A stretch of DNA of 64,000 nt from NCBI RefSeq assembly GCF_020687505.1, contig NZ_JAJEQT010000002.1; one strand, written 5' to 3'. The position numbers and the translations under genes are program-made. Within the stretch, counting starts at the first letter, position 1. Each line of letters starts with the position of its first letter. Of the stretch, positions 42,991 to 52,094 are shown piece after piece. The DNA is from Coprococcus_C hominis (lineage in GTDB: Bacteria > Bacillota > Clostridia > Lachnospirales > Lachnospiraceae). A model generated the notes under the pieces. The model had not been told where the DNA came from. It saw only the letters and a program-made list of their open reading frames with translations, and searched no databases.

Positions 42991-45900
42991 ATGAAAAAGT
43001 ACAGAATGCGTCCTGTGAAATCGGGAAGAGGTATGCGAATGAGTTTTTCAACTGAGAAGAGAGTTTTGGACATGCCAAACCTCATCGAAGTGCAGAAGAA
43101 TTCATATCAGTGGTTCCTTGACGAAGGTTTGAGAGAAGTGTTTAAGGATATTTCTCCAATCGTCGATTACACAGGCAATTTGAGTTTGGAACTGGTTGAT
43201 TATCAGTTGTGTAAGGAAGACATCAAGTATTCTATTGAAGAATGCAAGGAACGTGATGCAACTTATGCAGCTCCAATCAAGGTCAATGTGCATCTTCGTA
43301 ATGAAGAAACAGGTGAAATTGCACAGCATGATATCTTCATGGGTGATCTTCCACTTATGACAGAGACAGGTACATTCGTAATCAATGGTGCAGAGCGAGT
43401 TATCGTCAGCCAGTTGGTTCGTTCTCCTGGTATCTACTATGCAATCGATCACGATAAATTTGGTAAGACCTTGTACTCATCTACAGTGATTCCAAACCGT
43501 GGTGCATGGCTGGAGTATGAGACGGATTCCAATGATGTATTTTACGTACATGTTGATAGAAATAGAAAGGTGCCAATCACAGTTTTGATTCGTGCACTTG
43601 GCTTTGGAACAAACCAGGAGATCATTGATCTGTTTGGTGAGGAGCCAAAGATTATGGCGAGCTTGGAGAAGGATGTTTCAAACAGTTTTGAGACAGGTGT
43701 CATCGAGCTTTATAAGCGACTTCGTCCGGGCGAACCAGAGGAAGTAGAAAATGCGACAAATCTCTTCATGGGTATGTTCTTCGATGCAAGAAGATATGAT
43801 CTGGCGAAGGTTGGTCGTTATAAGTATAATAAGAAGCTTGCATTAAAGAATCGTATTGCAGGTCATGTTCTGGCAGAGGATGTCATTGATCCAAGTACTG
43901 GTGAAGTTTTGTTTGCAGCAGGTACCACTCTTACAAGAGAGGATGCAACTGCAATCCAGAACGCAGCAGTTCCTTTTGTGTACATTCAGACGGAAGAGAA
44001 GAATGTAAAGGTACTGTCAAACCTGATGGTAGATCTTTCTGAATATGTAGGTTTCGATCCGAAGGAAGTTGGCATACATGAAGCAGTTTATTATCCGGTA
44101 TTAGAGAAACTCTTACAGGAGTACGATGACGAGGACGAGTTAAAGGCAGCCATCGAGGCAAATGTAAGCGAGCTTGTACCAAAGCATATTACAAAGGAAG
44201 ATATCATTGCTTCCATTAACTATAACATTCATCTGGAGTATGGCATCGGTAACGACGATGATATCGACCACCTGGGCAACCGTCGTATCCGTGCAGTCGG
44301 TGAATTGCTCCAGAACCAGTACAGAATCGGTCTTTCCCGTATGGAAAGAGTCGTTCGTGAGCGAATGACAACGCAGGATAAGGATACTGTTACCCCGCAG
44401 TCTCTGATCAACATCAAGCCTGTTACAGCAGCCGTGAAGGAGTTCTTCGGAAGCTCTCAGTTGTCACAGTTCATGGATCAGAACAACCCACTTTCTGAGC
44501 TGACACATAAGAGACGTCTGTCAGCCCTTGGCCCGGGTGGTTTGTCAAGAGATCGTGCCGGATTCGAGGTTCGAGATGTACACTACACACATTATGGTAG
44601 AATGTGCCCAATCGAGACACCTGAAGGTCCGAATATCGGTTTGATCAACTCTCTTGCTACGTATGCAAGAATCAATGAGTATGGTTTCGTTGAGGCGCCA
44701 TACAGAAAGCTGGATAAGTCAGATCCTGCCAATCCGGTTGTTACAGATGAAGTTGTATATCTGACAGCGGACGAAGAGGATAATTATATTGTTGCACAGG
44801 CGAATGAGCCATTGGATGAGGACGGTCACTTCAAGAAGAACAACGTATCTGGTCGTTTCAGGGAAGAGACATCTGAGTTCCCGAAGGCAAACGTTGACCT
44901 GATGGACGTATCACCAAAGATGGTATTCTCTGTTGCTACATCCATGATTCCTTTCCTGGAGAACGATGATGCAAACCGTGCCCTCATGGGATCCAACATG
45001 CAGCGTCAGGCAGTGCCACTTCTTCGTACAGAAGCTCCGGTTGTTGGAACAGGTATGGAAGCAAAGGCAGCTGTTGACTCAGGTGTATGTATTGTTGCAA
45101 AACACGATGGTGTTGTTGAGATGTCATCCAGCGAGAAGATCATTGTCAAGTGTGACGATGGTACATTGGATGAGTACCATGTAATCAAGTTTGCCCGAAG
45201 CAACCAGGGTAACTGTATGAACCAGCGCCCGATCGTGAAGAAGGGTGATCGTGTAACAAAGGGAATGGTAATCGCTGATGGTGCATCTACATCAAACGGT
45301 GAGATTGCACTTGGTAAGAACCCATTGATCGGATTCATGACATGGGAAGGTTACAACTACGAGGATGCCGTTCTTCTGAGTGAGAGACTGGTAAAGGAAG
45401 ATGTGTATACATCTGTTCATATTGAAGAGTACGAGACAGAAGCAAGAGATACAAAGCTCGGACCAGAAGAGATCACAAAGGAAGTTTCCGGAAACGGTGA
45501 TAATGCCCTGAAGGATCTGGACGAGAACGGTGTTATCCGTATCGGTGCGGAAGTTCGTGCCGGTGATATCTTAGTTGGTAAGGTAACTCCAAAGGGAGAG
45601 ACTGAGGCAACAGCCGAGGAGAGACTGCTTCGTGCAATCTTCGGAGAGAAAGCAAAAGAGACAAGAGATACATCACTGAAGGTGCCACATGGTGCTTACG
45701 GTGTTGTTATGGATACAAAGATCTTTACGAGAGAAAATGGCGATGAACTGCCACCAGGAGTAAACAAGTCTGTTCGTGTATACATTGCACAGAAGAGAAA
45801 AATCTCCGTTGGTGATAAGATGGCTGGTCGTCATGGTAACAAGGGTGTTATCTCGCGTATCCTTCCAGTTGAGGATATGCCATTCCTGCCAAATGGTCGT

Positions 45901-46812
45901 CCACTTGATATCGTGTTGAACCCATTGGGCGTACCTTCCCGTATGAATATCGGACAGGTGCTTGAGATTCACCTTAGCCTTGCTGCAAAGGTACTTGGAT
46001 TTAACGTATCTACACCAGTCTTCGATGGTGCAAACGAGCATGATATCATGGATGCTCTGGAGATGGCAAATGATTATGCAAACTCCGATTGGGAGACATT
46101 CTATGAGAAGTATAAAGATGATACAGAGAAGGAAGTTATGGATTATCTGTATGAGCACCGTGACCACCGTGAAGAGTGGAAGGGTGTTCCAATCAACCGT
46201 ACAGGTAAGGTAAAGGTACGTGATGGTAGAACCGGTGAGGAATTTGATTCACCAGTTACAATTGGATTCATGCATTACCTGAAACTGCATCATCTGGTTG
46301 ATGATAAGATTCATGCACGTTCGACAGGTCCTTACGGAATGGTTACACAGCAGCCACTTGGTGGTAAGGCACAGTTCGGTGGACAGCGTTTTGGTGAGAT
46401 GGAGGTTTGGGCTCTTGAGGCTTACGGTGCATCTCATACATTGCAGGAGATCCTGACTGTGAAGTCCGATGATGTAACAGGACGTCTGAAGACTTACGAA
46501 GCAATCATCAAGGGTGAAAATATCCCGGCTCCTGGTATTCCAGAATCCTTCAAGGTATTGCTTAAGGAGTTCCAGTCACTTGGTCTGGATGTCGGAGTTC
46601 TCGATGAGAACGGTGAAGAGGTAGAACTCGGAGAGTCTATGGATACCGGAAATGAGAACGTGAAGAAGTATATGGGCGAAGATCCAGACGACTTCAATGA
46701 GGATCTTGGAGAGAACGGATACAGCGGAATTAACGAGGATAACGAATTAGAGTCTTTGAATGATGATTATCTGGACGATGATTTCGACGGTAATTTCGAT
46801 GATGAATTTTAA
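42991..46812 (+). CDS. rpoB: RNA polymerase subunit beta
   Basis: A 1273-residue beta subunit. The N-terminus (MRPVKSGRGMRMSFSTEKR) and the rifampicin-region segment SQLSQFMDQNNPLSELTHKR near residue 490 are intact, with wild-type-like residues. The active-site region GDKMAGRHGNKGVIS and the C-terminal QPLGGKAQFGGQRFGEMEVW that contacts beta' are present. A very acidic tail of about 60 residues (Asp/Glu/Asn) extends past the usual end. ATG 42991 is chosen; a GTG four codons upstream is also possible. rpoC follows after 19 bp. Confidence 0.97.
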   Translation: MKKYRMRPVKSGRGMRMSFSTEKRVLDMPNLIEVQKNSYQWFLDEGLREVFKDISPIVDYTGNLSLELVDYQLCKEDIKYSIEECKERDATYAAPIKVNVHLRNEETGEIAQHDIFMGDLPLMTETGTFVINGAERVIVSQLVRSPGIYYAIDHDKFGKTLYSSTVIPNRGAWLEYETDSNDVFYVHVDRNRKVPITVLIRALGFGTNQEIIDLFGEEPKIMASLEKDVSNSFETGVIELYKRLRPGEPEEVENATNLFMGMFFDARRYDLAKVGRYKYNKKLALKNRIAGHVLAEDVIDPSTGEVLFAAGTTLTREDATAIQNAAVPFVYIQTEEKNVKVLSNLMVDLSEYVGFDPKEVGIHEAVYYPVLEKLLQEYDDEDELKAAIEANVSELVPKHITKEDIIASINYNIHLEYGIGNDDDIDHLGNRRIRAVGELLQNQYRIGLSRMERVVRERMTTQDKDTVTPQSLINIKPVTAAVKEFFGSSQLSQFMDQNNPLSELTHKRRLSALGPGGLSRDRAGFEVRDVHYTHYGRMCPIETPEGPNIGLINSLATYARINEYGFVEAPYRKLDKSDPANPVVTDEVVYLTADEEDNYIVAQANEPLDEDGHFKKNNVSGRFREETSEFPKANVDLMDVSPKMVFSVATSMIPFLENDDANRALMGSNMQRQAVPLLRTEAPVVGTGMEAKAAVDSGVCIVAKHDGVVEMSSSEKIIVKCDDGTLDEYHVIKFARSNQGNCMNQRPIVKKGDRVTKGMVIADGASTSNGEIALGKNPLIGFMTWEGYNYEDAVLLSERLVKEDVYTSVHIEEYETEARDTKLGPEEITKEVSGNGDNALKDLDENGVIRIGAEVRAGDILVGKVTPKGETEATAEERLLRAIFGEKAKETRDTSLKVPHGAYGVVMDTKIFTRENGDELPPGVNKSVRVYIAQKRKISVGDKMAGRHGNKGVISRILPVEDMPFLPNGRPLDIVLNPLGVPSRMNIGQVLEIHLSLAAKVLGFNVSTPVFDGANEHDIMDALEMANDYANSDWETFYEKYKDDTEKEVMDYLYEHRDHREEWKGVPINRTGKVKVRDGRTGEEFDSPVTIGFMHYLKLHHLVDDKIHARSTGPYGMVTQQPLGGKAQFGGQRFGEMEVWALEAYGASHTLQEILTVKSDDVTGRLKTYEAIIKGENIPAPGIPESFKVLLKEFQSLGLDVGVLDENGEEVELGESMDTGNENVKKYMGEDPDDFNEDLGENGYSGINEDNELESLNDDYLDDDFDGNFDDEF

Positions 46813-46831
46813 GGAAGGAGATTTGTAAGAG

Positions 46832-49800
46832 ATGTTAGCGATGAATAACGAGAAAAATCAAGAGCAGCCTATAAATTTTGATGCCATCAAAATTGGACTT
46901 GCATCTCCTGAAAAGATAAGAGAATGGTCTCATGGCGAGGTTACAAAGCCAGAGACAATCAATTATAGAACTTTGAAGCCAGAAAAAGATGGTCTTTTCT
47001 GTGAGAGAATCTTTGGACCAAGCAAGGACTGGGAATGTCATTGTGGTAAGTACAAGAAGATTCGTTTTAAGGGCGTTGTCTGTGACCGTTGTGGTGTAGA
47101 GGTTACAAAAGCTTCCGTACGTCGTGAGCGTATGGGACATATCGAGCTTGCTGCACCAGTGTCACATATCTGGTACTTCAAGGGAATTCCAAGCCGTATC
47201 GGATTGATGCTTGACATTTCTCCAAAGCTTTTGGAGAAGGTACTGTACTTTGCATCTTACATTGTAATTGATCCGGGAGAGACGAATCTGGAATACAGAC
47301 AGGTGCTCTCTGAGGCAGAATACAGAAAGGCAGAAGAGGACTTCGGCGGAAAGTTCCGTGTTGGAATGGGTGCCGAGGCAATTAAGGAGCTTCTTCAGGC
47401 AGTTGATCTGGACAAAGAGGCTGAGACTTTGACAGAGGAGCTGCAGACAGCAACCGGACAGAAGCGTGCACGTGTCATTAAGCGTCTGGAGGTTGTAGAA
47501 GCATTCCGTAACTCACATAATAAGCCTGAGTGGATGATTCTGGATGCAATTCCAGTTATCCCACCAGATATCCGTCCAATGGTACAGTTGGATGGTGGTA
47601 GATTCGCAACTTCCGATCTGAATGATCTGTATCGTCGAATCATCAACCGTAACAACCGTTTGAAGAGACTGTTGGATCTGAAGGCACCTGACATCATTGT
47701 TCGTAATGAGAAGCGTATGCTACAGGAAGCCGTTGATGCATTGATTGATAATGGTAGAAGAGGACGTGCGGTAACTGGTCCTGGTAACCGTGCATTGAAG
47801 TCTCTTTCTGATATGTTAAAGGGTAAGCAGGGACGTTTCCGTCAGAACCTTCTTGGTAAGCGTGTTGACTATTCCGGACGTTCCGTTATCGTAGTTGGTC
47901 CGGAGCTGAAGATTTATCAGTGTGGACTTCCAAAGGAAATGGCAATCGAGCTGTTCAAGCCTTTCGTAATGAAAGAATTGACAGCACGTGGTATTGCTAC
48001 AAACGTAAAGGCAGCAAAGAAGAAGGTTGAGTCTTTGGAGCCAGAAGTATGGGATGTATTGGAGGATGTAATCAAAGAGCATCCAGTTATGCTGAACCGT
48101 GCCCCGACGCTTCACAGACTTGGTATTCAGGCATTTGAGCCAATCCTGGTAGAAGGTAAGGCAATCAAGCTTCATCCATTGGTATGTACCGCGTTCAACG
48201 CCGACTTCGATGGAGACCAGATGGCTGTGCACCTTCCACTTTCTGTAGAGGCACAGTCTGAGTGTAGATTCCTGCTTCTGTCACCAAACAACTTGTTGAA
48301 GCCTTCTGATGGTGGTCCGGTAGCCGTTCCTTCTCAGGATATGGTACTTGGTATTTACTATCTGACTATGGAGCGCTATGCAAGTATTTCTGACGAAGAA
48401 GCTGCAAATGTAGAGATTAAGAAAGAATATCTTGCTGACGACGAGAAGGGCAATCTGGAGCAGTTGCATACAGATTGTTATGCAGGCGAGTTAGATGCAG
48501 ATGATTATATCAGAGTTCGTGTCGTTGCAAAGAAGACAAAGGCAGAGACATTCTACAAGAATATTGTAGGAACAGTCAGAAACTTCATGAAGCCGAAGTT
48601 CAGCAGCGAGAACCTTGCAATGCTCGCATATGAGAACAAAGAGATTACATTACATCAGAAGATCGAAGTTGTTCGTACTGTTACGACTCCAGATGGCGAG
48701 AAGCATACAGGATTCGTTGAGTGTACACTGGGACGTCTGATCTTTAACGAGATTATTCCACAGGATCTTGGATTCGTAGACAGAACAAATCCAGATAATA
48801 TCCTGGAGCCAGAAATCAACTTCCATGTTGATAAGAAGCAGTTGAAGAAGATCCTTGACAAGTGTATCAATACACACGGCGTTACAAAGACCGCAGAGGT
48901 ATTGGACGATATCAAGGCAATGGGTTATAAGTACTCAACAAGAGGTGCGATTTCAGTATCTATTTCTGATATGACAGTGCCTGCATCTAAGAAGGATATT
49001 CTGGAGCATGCACAGGAAATCGTAGATAAAGAGAATATGCTGTTCGGTCGTGGATATCTGACCGACGAAGAGCGTTATCATGCCGTTGTCAAGACATGGC
49101 AGGATGCTGATGACAAGCTTACAAAGGCTCTGTTGGATGGACTTGACAAGTATAACAACATCTACATGATGGCAGATTCCGGTGCCCGTGGTAGTGATAA
49201 GCAGATCAAGCAGCTGGCTGGTATGCGTGGACTGATGGCAGATACATCAGGACGTACCATCGAGCTCCCAATCAAGTCAAACTTCCGTGAAGGTCTTGAC
49301 GTATTGGAGTACTTCATCTCTGCGCATGGTGCTCGTAAGGGACTTTCTGATACAGCCCTTCGTACAGCCGATTCTGGATACCTGACACGTCGTCTGGTAG
49401 ATGTATCGCAGGATCTGATCATCCGTGATGTTGATTGTAGCGTAGATCGTGAAGAGAAGCCAGGCATGTATGTCGAAGTATTTATGGAAGGTGATCGTGT
49501 AGTCGAGAGCCTGAAAGATCGTATCACAGGTCGTTACGCAGCGGAAAGCATTTACGATAAAGATGGTAACATGCTTGTAAAGGTAAATCATATGATCACT
49601 CCAAAGCGTGCAGAGAACGTTTTGAAGAATGGTGTAGATAAGGATGGTGTTCCATTTACACTCGAAGGTGAGTCAGAACCAAGAAGAGATGCAAAGATCA
49701 AGATTCGTACGATCCTCACATGTCGTTCACACCTTGGCGTATGTTCAAAGTGCTACGGTTCAAACATGGCAACCGGACAGGCGGTTCAGGTTGGTGAGGC

Positions 49801-50710
49801 AGTCGGAATCATCGCTGCGCAGTCAATCGGTGAGCCTGGTACACAGCTTACAATGAGAACATTCCATACAGGTGGTGTGGCCGGTGGAGATATTACACAG
49901 GGTCTTCCTAGAGTTGAGGAGTTGTTCGAGGCAAGAAAGCCAAAGGGACTTGCAATCATCACAGAACTTGGTGGTGTGGTTGAGATCCGTGAGACAAAGA
50001 GAAAGCGTGAAGTAGTCATTACAAATCAGGAGACAGGTGAAGCAAAGGCTTACCTTATTCCTTATGGCTCACGTTTGAAGGTACAGGATGGACAGGTACT
50101 TGAAGCCGGTGATGAGCTGACAGAGGGTTCTGTAAATCCACATGATATCCTGAAGATCAAGGGTGTACGTGCTGTACAGGATTACATGATCCAGGAAGTA
50201 CAGAAGGTATACCGTCTGCAGGGTGTTGAGATCAACGATAAGCATATCGAGGTTATCGTTCGTCAGATGCTGAAGAAGATTCGTGTTGAGGAAAGCGGAG
50301 ATAGCGATTACTTACCAGGAATCAACGTAGATGCACTTGAGTTCACAGAGCTCAACGAGAAGCTGGAAGCAGAAGGCAAGGAACCAGCAAAGGGAACGCA
50401 GATTATGCTTGGTATTACCAAGGCTTCTCTTGCTACAAATTCCTTCTTGTCAGCAGCATCCTTCCAGGAGACAACCAAGGTATTGACCGATGCCGCTATC
50501 AAGGGCAAGGTTGATCCGTTGATCGGTCTGAAGGAGAACGTCCTGATTGGTAAGCTGATTCCTGCTGGTACAGGTATGAAGCGTTATCGTAATGTGAAGC
50601 TTGACACAGGCGATGGAAACATCGATATGTCAGAGGTAACAGGCGAAGAGACAGGTGATTTCGAGGAAGCAGATGCAACCGTAGAAGAAACTGTTAACAC
50701 AGAAGAGTAA
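46832..50710 (+). CDS. rpoC: RNA polymerase subunit beta'
   Basis: A 1292-residue beta' subunit. The N-terminal zinc site reads CHCGKYK and CDRCGVE near 65-85. The magnesium-binding active site is NADFDGDQM near 465, and RAPTLHRLGIQAFEP precedes it. The trigger-loop region and bridge helix lie in the middle, and the second Cys cluster (CRSHLGVCSKCYG) near 965 is intact. The C-terminus has an acidic tail. It is translated together with rpoB and ends in a strong terminator. Confidence 0.97.
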   Translation: MLAMNNEKNQEQPINFDAIKIGLASPEKIREWSHGEVTKPETINYRTLKPEKDGLFCERIFGPSKDWECHCGKYKKIRFKGVVCDRCGVEVTKASVRRERMGHIELAAPVSHIWYFKGIPSRIGLMLDISPKLLEKVLYFASYIVIDPGETNLEYRQVLSEAEYRKAEEDFGGKFRVGMGAEAIKELLQAVDLDKEAETLTEELQTATGQKRARVIKRLEVVEAFRNSHNKPEWMILDAIPVIPPDIRPMVQLDGGRFATSDLNDLYRRIINRNNRLKRLLDLKAPDIIVRNEKRMLQEAVDALIDNGRRGRAVTGPGNRALKSLSDMLKGKQGRFRQNLLGKRVDYSGRSVIVVGPELKIYQCGLPKEMAIELFKPFVMKELTARGIATNVKAAKKKVESLEPEVWDVLEDVIKEHPVMLNRAPTLHRLGIQAFEPILVEGKAIKLHPLVCTAFNADFDGDQMAVHLPLSVEAQSECRFLLLSPNNLLKPSDGGPVAVPSQDMVLGIYYLTMERYASISDEEAANVEIKKEYLADDEKGNLEQLHTDCYAGELDADDYIRVRVVAKKTKAETFYKNIVGTVRNFMKPKFSSENLAMLAYENKEITLHQKIEVVRTVTTPDGEKHTGFVECTLGRLIFNEIIPQDLGFVDRTNPDNILEPEINFHVDKKQLKKILDKCINTHGVTKTAEVLDDIKAMGYKYSTRGAISVSISDMTVPASKKDILEHAQEIVDKENMLFGRGYLTDEERYHAVVKTWQDADDKLTKALLDGLDKYNNIYMMADSGARGSDKQIKQLAGMRGLMADTSGRTIELPIKSNFREGLDVLEYFISAHGARKGLSDTALRTADSGYLTRRLVDVSQDLIIRDVDCSVDREEKPGMYVEVFMEGDRVVESLKDRITGRYAAESIYDKDGNMLVKVNHMITPKRAENVLKNGVDKDGVPFTLEGESEPRRDAKIKIRTILTCRSHLGVCSKCYGSNMATGQAVQVGEAVGIIAAQSIGEPGTQLTMRTFHTGGVAGGDITQGLPRVEELFEARKPKGLAIITELGGVVEIRETKRKREVVITNQETGEAKAYLIPYGSRLKVQDGQVLEAGDELTEGSVNPHDILKIKGVRAVQDYMIQEVQKVYRLQGVEINDKHIEVIVRQMLKKIRVEESGDSDYLPGINVDALEFTELNEKLEAEGKEPAKGTQIMLGITKASLATNSFLSAASFQETTKVLTDAAIKGKVDPLIGLKENVLIGKLIPAGTGMKRYRNVKLDTGDGNIDMSEVTGEETGDFEEADATVEETVNTEE

Positions 50711-50716
50711 TAAAAT

Positions 50717-50754
50717 AAACACACATGGTTGGTGACAGCCATGTGTGTTTTCTT
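50717..50754 (+). terminator. Terminator of rpoBC
   Basis: A perfect 12-bp stem (AAACACACATGG and complement) followed by TTTTCTT. Confidence 0.9.
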
Positions 50755-50814
50755 ATAAATGACTTTATATTCTAAAAAAATGAAATTTTTTCTTATATTT
50801 TGCGGGTTTCCCTG

Positions 50815-50843
50815 TTGACATCCGACGATTTGAATAATATAAT
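50815..50843 (+). promoter_or_regulatory. Promoter of the rpsL-rpsG-fusA operon
   Basis: Perfect TTGACA at 50815-50820 and perfect TATAAT at 50838-50843 with a 17-bp spacer. Confidence 0.9.
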
Positions 50844-50926
50844 AGTCAAGCATGCGTTTAAGGCATGTGATTTGTGTGTATACTTGTGTATGCATGGTGT
50901 AAAATATTTTGAATGGAGGTGAAAAC

Positions 50927-51346
50927 ATGCCAACTTTTAACCAGTTAGTTAGAAAGGGAAGACAGACTGTAGAGAAGAAGTCTACTGCACCAGCGCTCTT
51001 AAGAAGTTACAACTCACTTAAGAAAAAGCCTACTGATACAGCTTCACCACAGAAGAGAGGTGTTTGTACAGCAGTTAAGACAGCTACTCCTAAGAAGCCT
51101 AACTCAGCTCTTAGAAAGATCGCCAGAGTTCGTTTGTCAAACGGAATCGAGGTTACATCTTACATCCCAGGAGAAGGTCACAACCTTCAGGAGCACAGCG
51201 TTGTTCTGATCCGTGGTGGTAGAGTAAAGGACTTACCTGGTACAAGATACCATATCATCAGAGGTACTCTTGATACAGCAGGTGTTGCTAAGAGACGTCA
51301 GGCACGTTCTAAGTACGGTGCTAAGAGACCGAAGGATGCAAAATAA
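50927..51346 (+). CDS. rpsL: 30S ribosomal protein S12
   Basis: A 139-residue S12. The start MPTFNQLVRKGR follows GGAGGTG. The conserved decoding loop has TPKKPNSALRKIARV (Lys43-equivalent present) and the GEGHNLQEHSVVLIRGGR loop; both keep the streptomycin-sensitive type residues by sight. It opens the str operon behind a strong promoter. Confidence 0.97.
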   Translation: MPTFNQLVRKGRQTVEKKSTAPALLRSYNSLKKKPTDTASPQKRGVCTAVKTATPKKPNSALRKIARVRLSNGIEVTSYIPGEGHNLQEHSVVLIRGGRVKDLPGTRYHIIRGTLDTAGVAKRRQARSKYGAKRPKDAK

Positions 51347-51583
51347 ATCGGTAGATTAGTATTGTAACAGTTCGTATTTCAAGAACTAAAAAGTGCGAAA
51401 GTGGGTTATGTTTTCCGTATTATATATTTATAGAAGGAAAGATAGCAATTTCCGCACGAACACATTTCCACAATACTCAAGTACAGCAGGTAACGGTTTG
51501 CTGTATCTCTATTGAGGGGAATGTGAGTACCGTTGAATTAATTCGGATTGAAAGATCCAAAAATAATTAAGGAGGGAAGAACC
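51347..51583 (+). promoter_or_regulatory. Structured spacer between rpsL and rpsG
   Basis: This 237-bp gap is long for an S12-S7 junction and has no gene. Complementary blocks include GTGCGAAA near 51391 with TTTCCGCAC near 51452, and a TACAGCA/TGCTGTA hairpin near 51482-51508. In several bacteria the S12-S7 spacer is the S7 translational operator. A similar role is possible here, but the fold does not match a family I can name. Confidence 0.4.
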
Positions 51584-52054
51584 GTGCCACGTAAAGGACA
51601 TATTGCAAAAAGAGACGTATTAGCGGATCCAATTTACAACAATAAGATCGTTACAAAGCTTATCAACAACATCATGCTTGATGGTAAGAAGGGTGTTGCT
51701 CAGAAGATCGTTTACGGTGCTTTTGATCGTATCGCAAACGAGACTGGTAAGGAGGCTTTAGAGGTTTTCGATGCTGCTATGAATAATATCATGCCATCAC
51801 TCGAAGTTAAGGCCAGACGTATCGGTGGTGCAACATACCAGGTTCCAATCGAAGTAAGACCTGACAGAAGACAGGCTTTAGCGCTTCGTTGGTTGACAAC
51901 TTACTCACGTGCAAGAAGTGAGAAGACTATGGAAGAAAGACTTGCAAAAGAGCTTATGGATGCAGCAAACAATACAGGCGCATCTGTTAAGAGAAAAGAA
52001 GACATGCACAAGATGGCAGAGGCAAACAAGGCATTTGCTCATTACAGATTCTAG
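51584..52054 (+). CDS. rpsG: 30S ribosomal protein S7
   Basis: A 156-residue S7 starting at GTG, with AAGGAGGG upstream, to give MPRKGHIAKRDVLADPIYN. Conserved segments include KLINNIMLDGKKGVAQKIVY, RRIGGATYQVPIEVRPDRRQ and RWLTTYSRARSEKTMEERLA. It nucleates assembly of the 30S head. It sits between rpsL and fusA as in the standard str operon. Confidence 0.97.
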   Translation: MPRKGHIAKRDVLADPIYNNKIVTKLINNIMLDGKKGVAQKIVYGAFDRIANETGKEALEVFDAAMNNIMPSLEVKARRIGGATYQVPIEVRPDRRQALALRWLTTYSRARSEKTMEERLAKELMDAANNTGASVKRKEDMHKMAEANKAFAHYRF

Positions 52055-52094
52055 TTTTCGGGTGCATATATACTAAAATAAGGAGGAAAAAACC

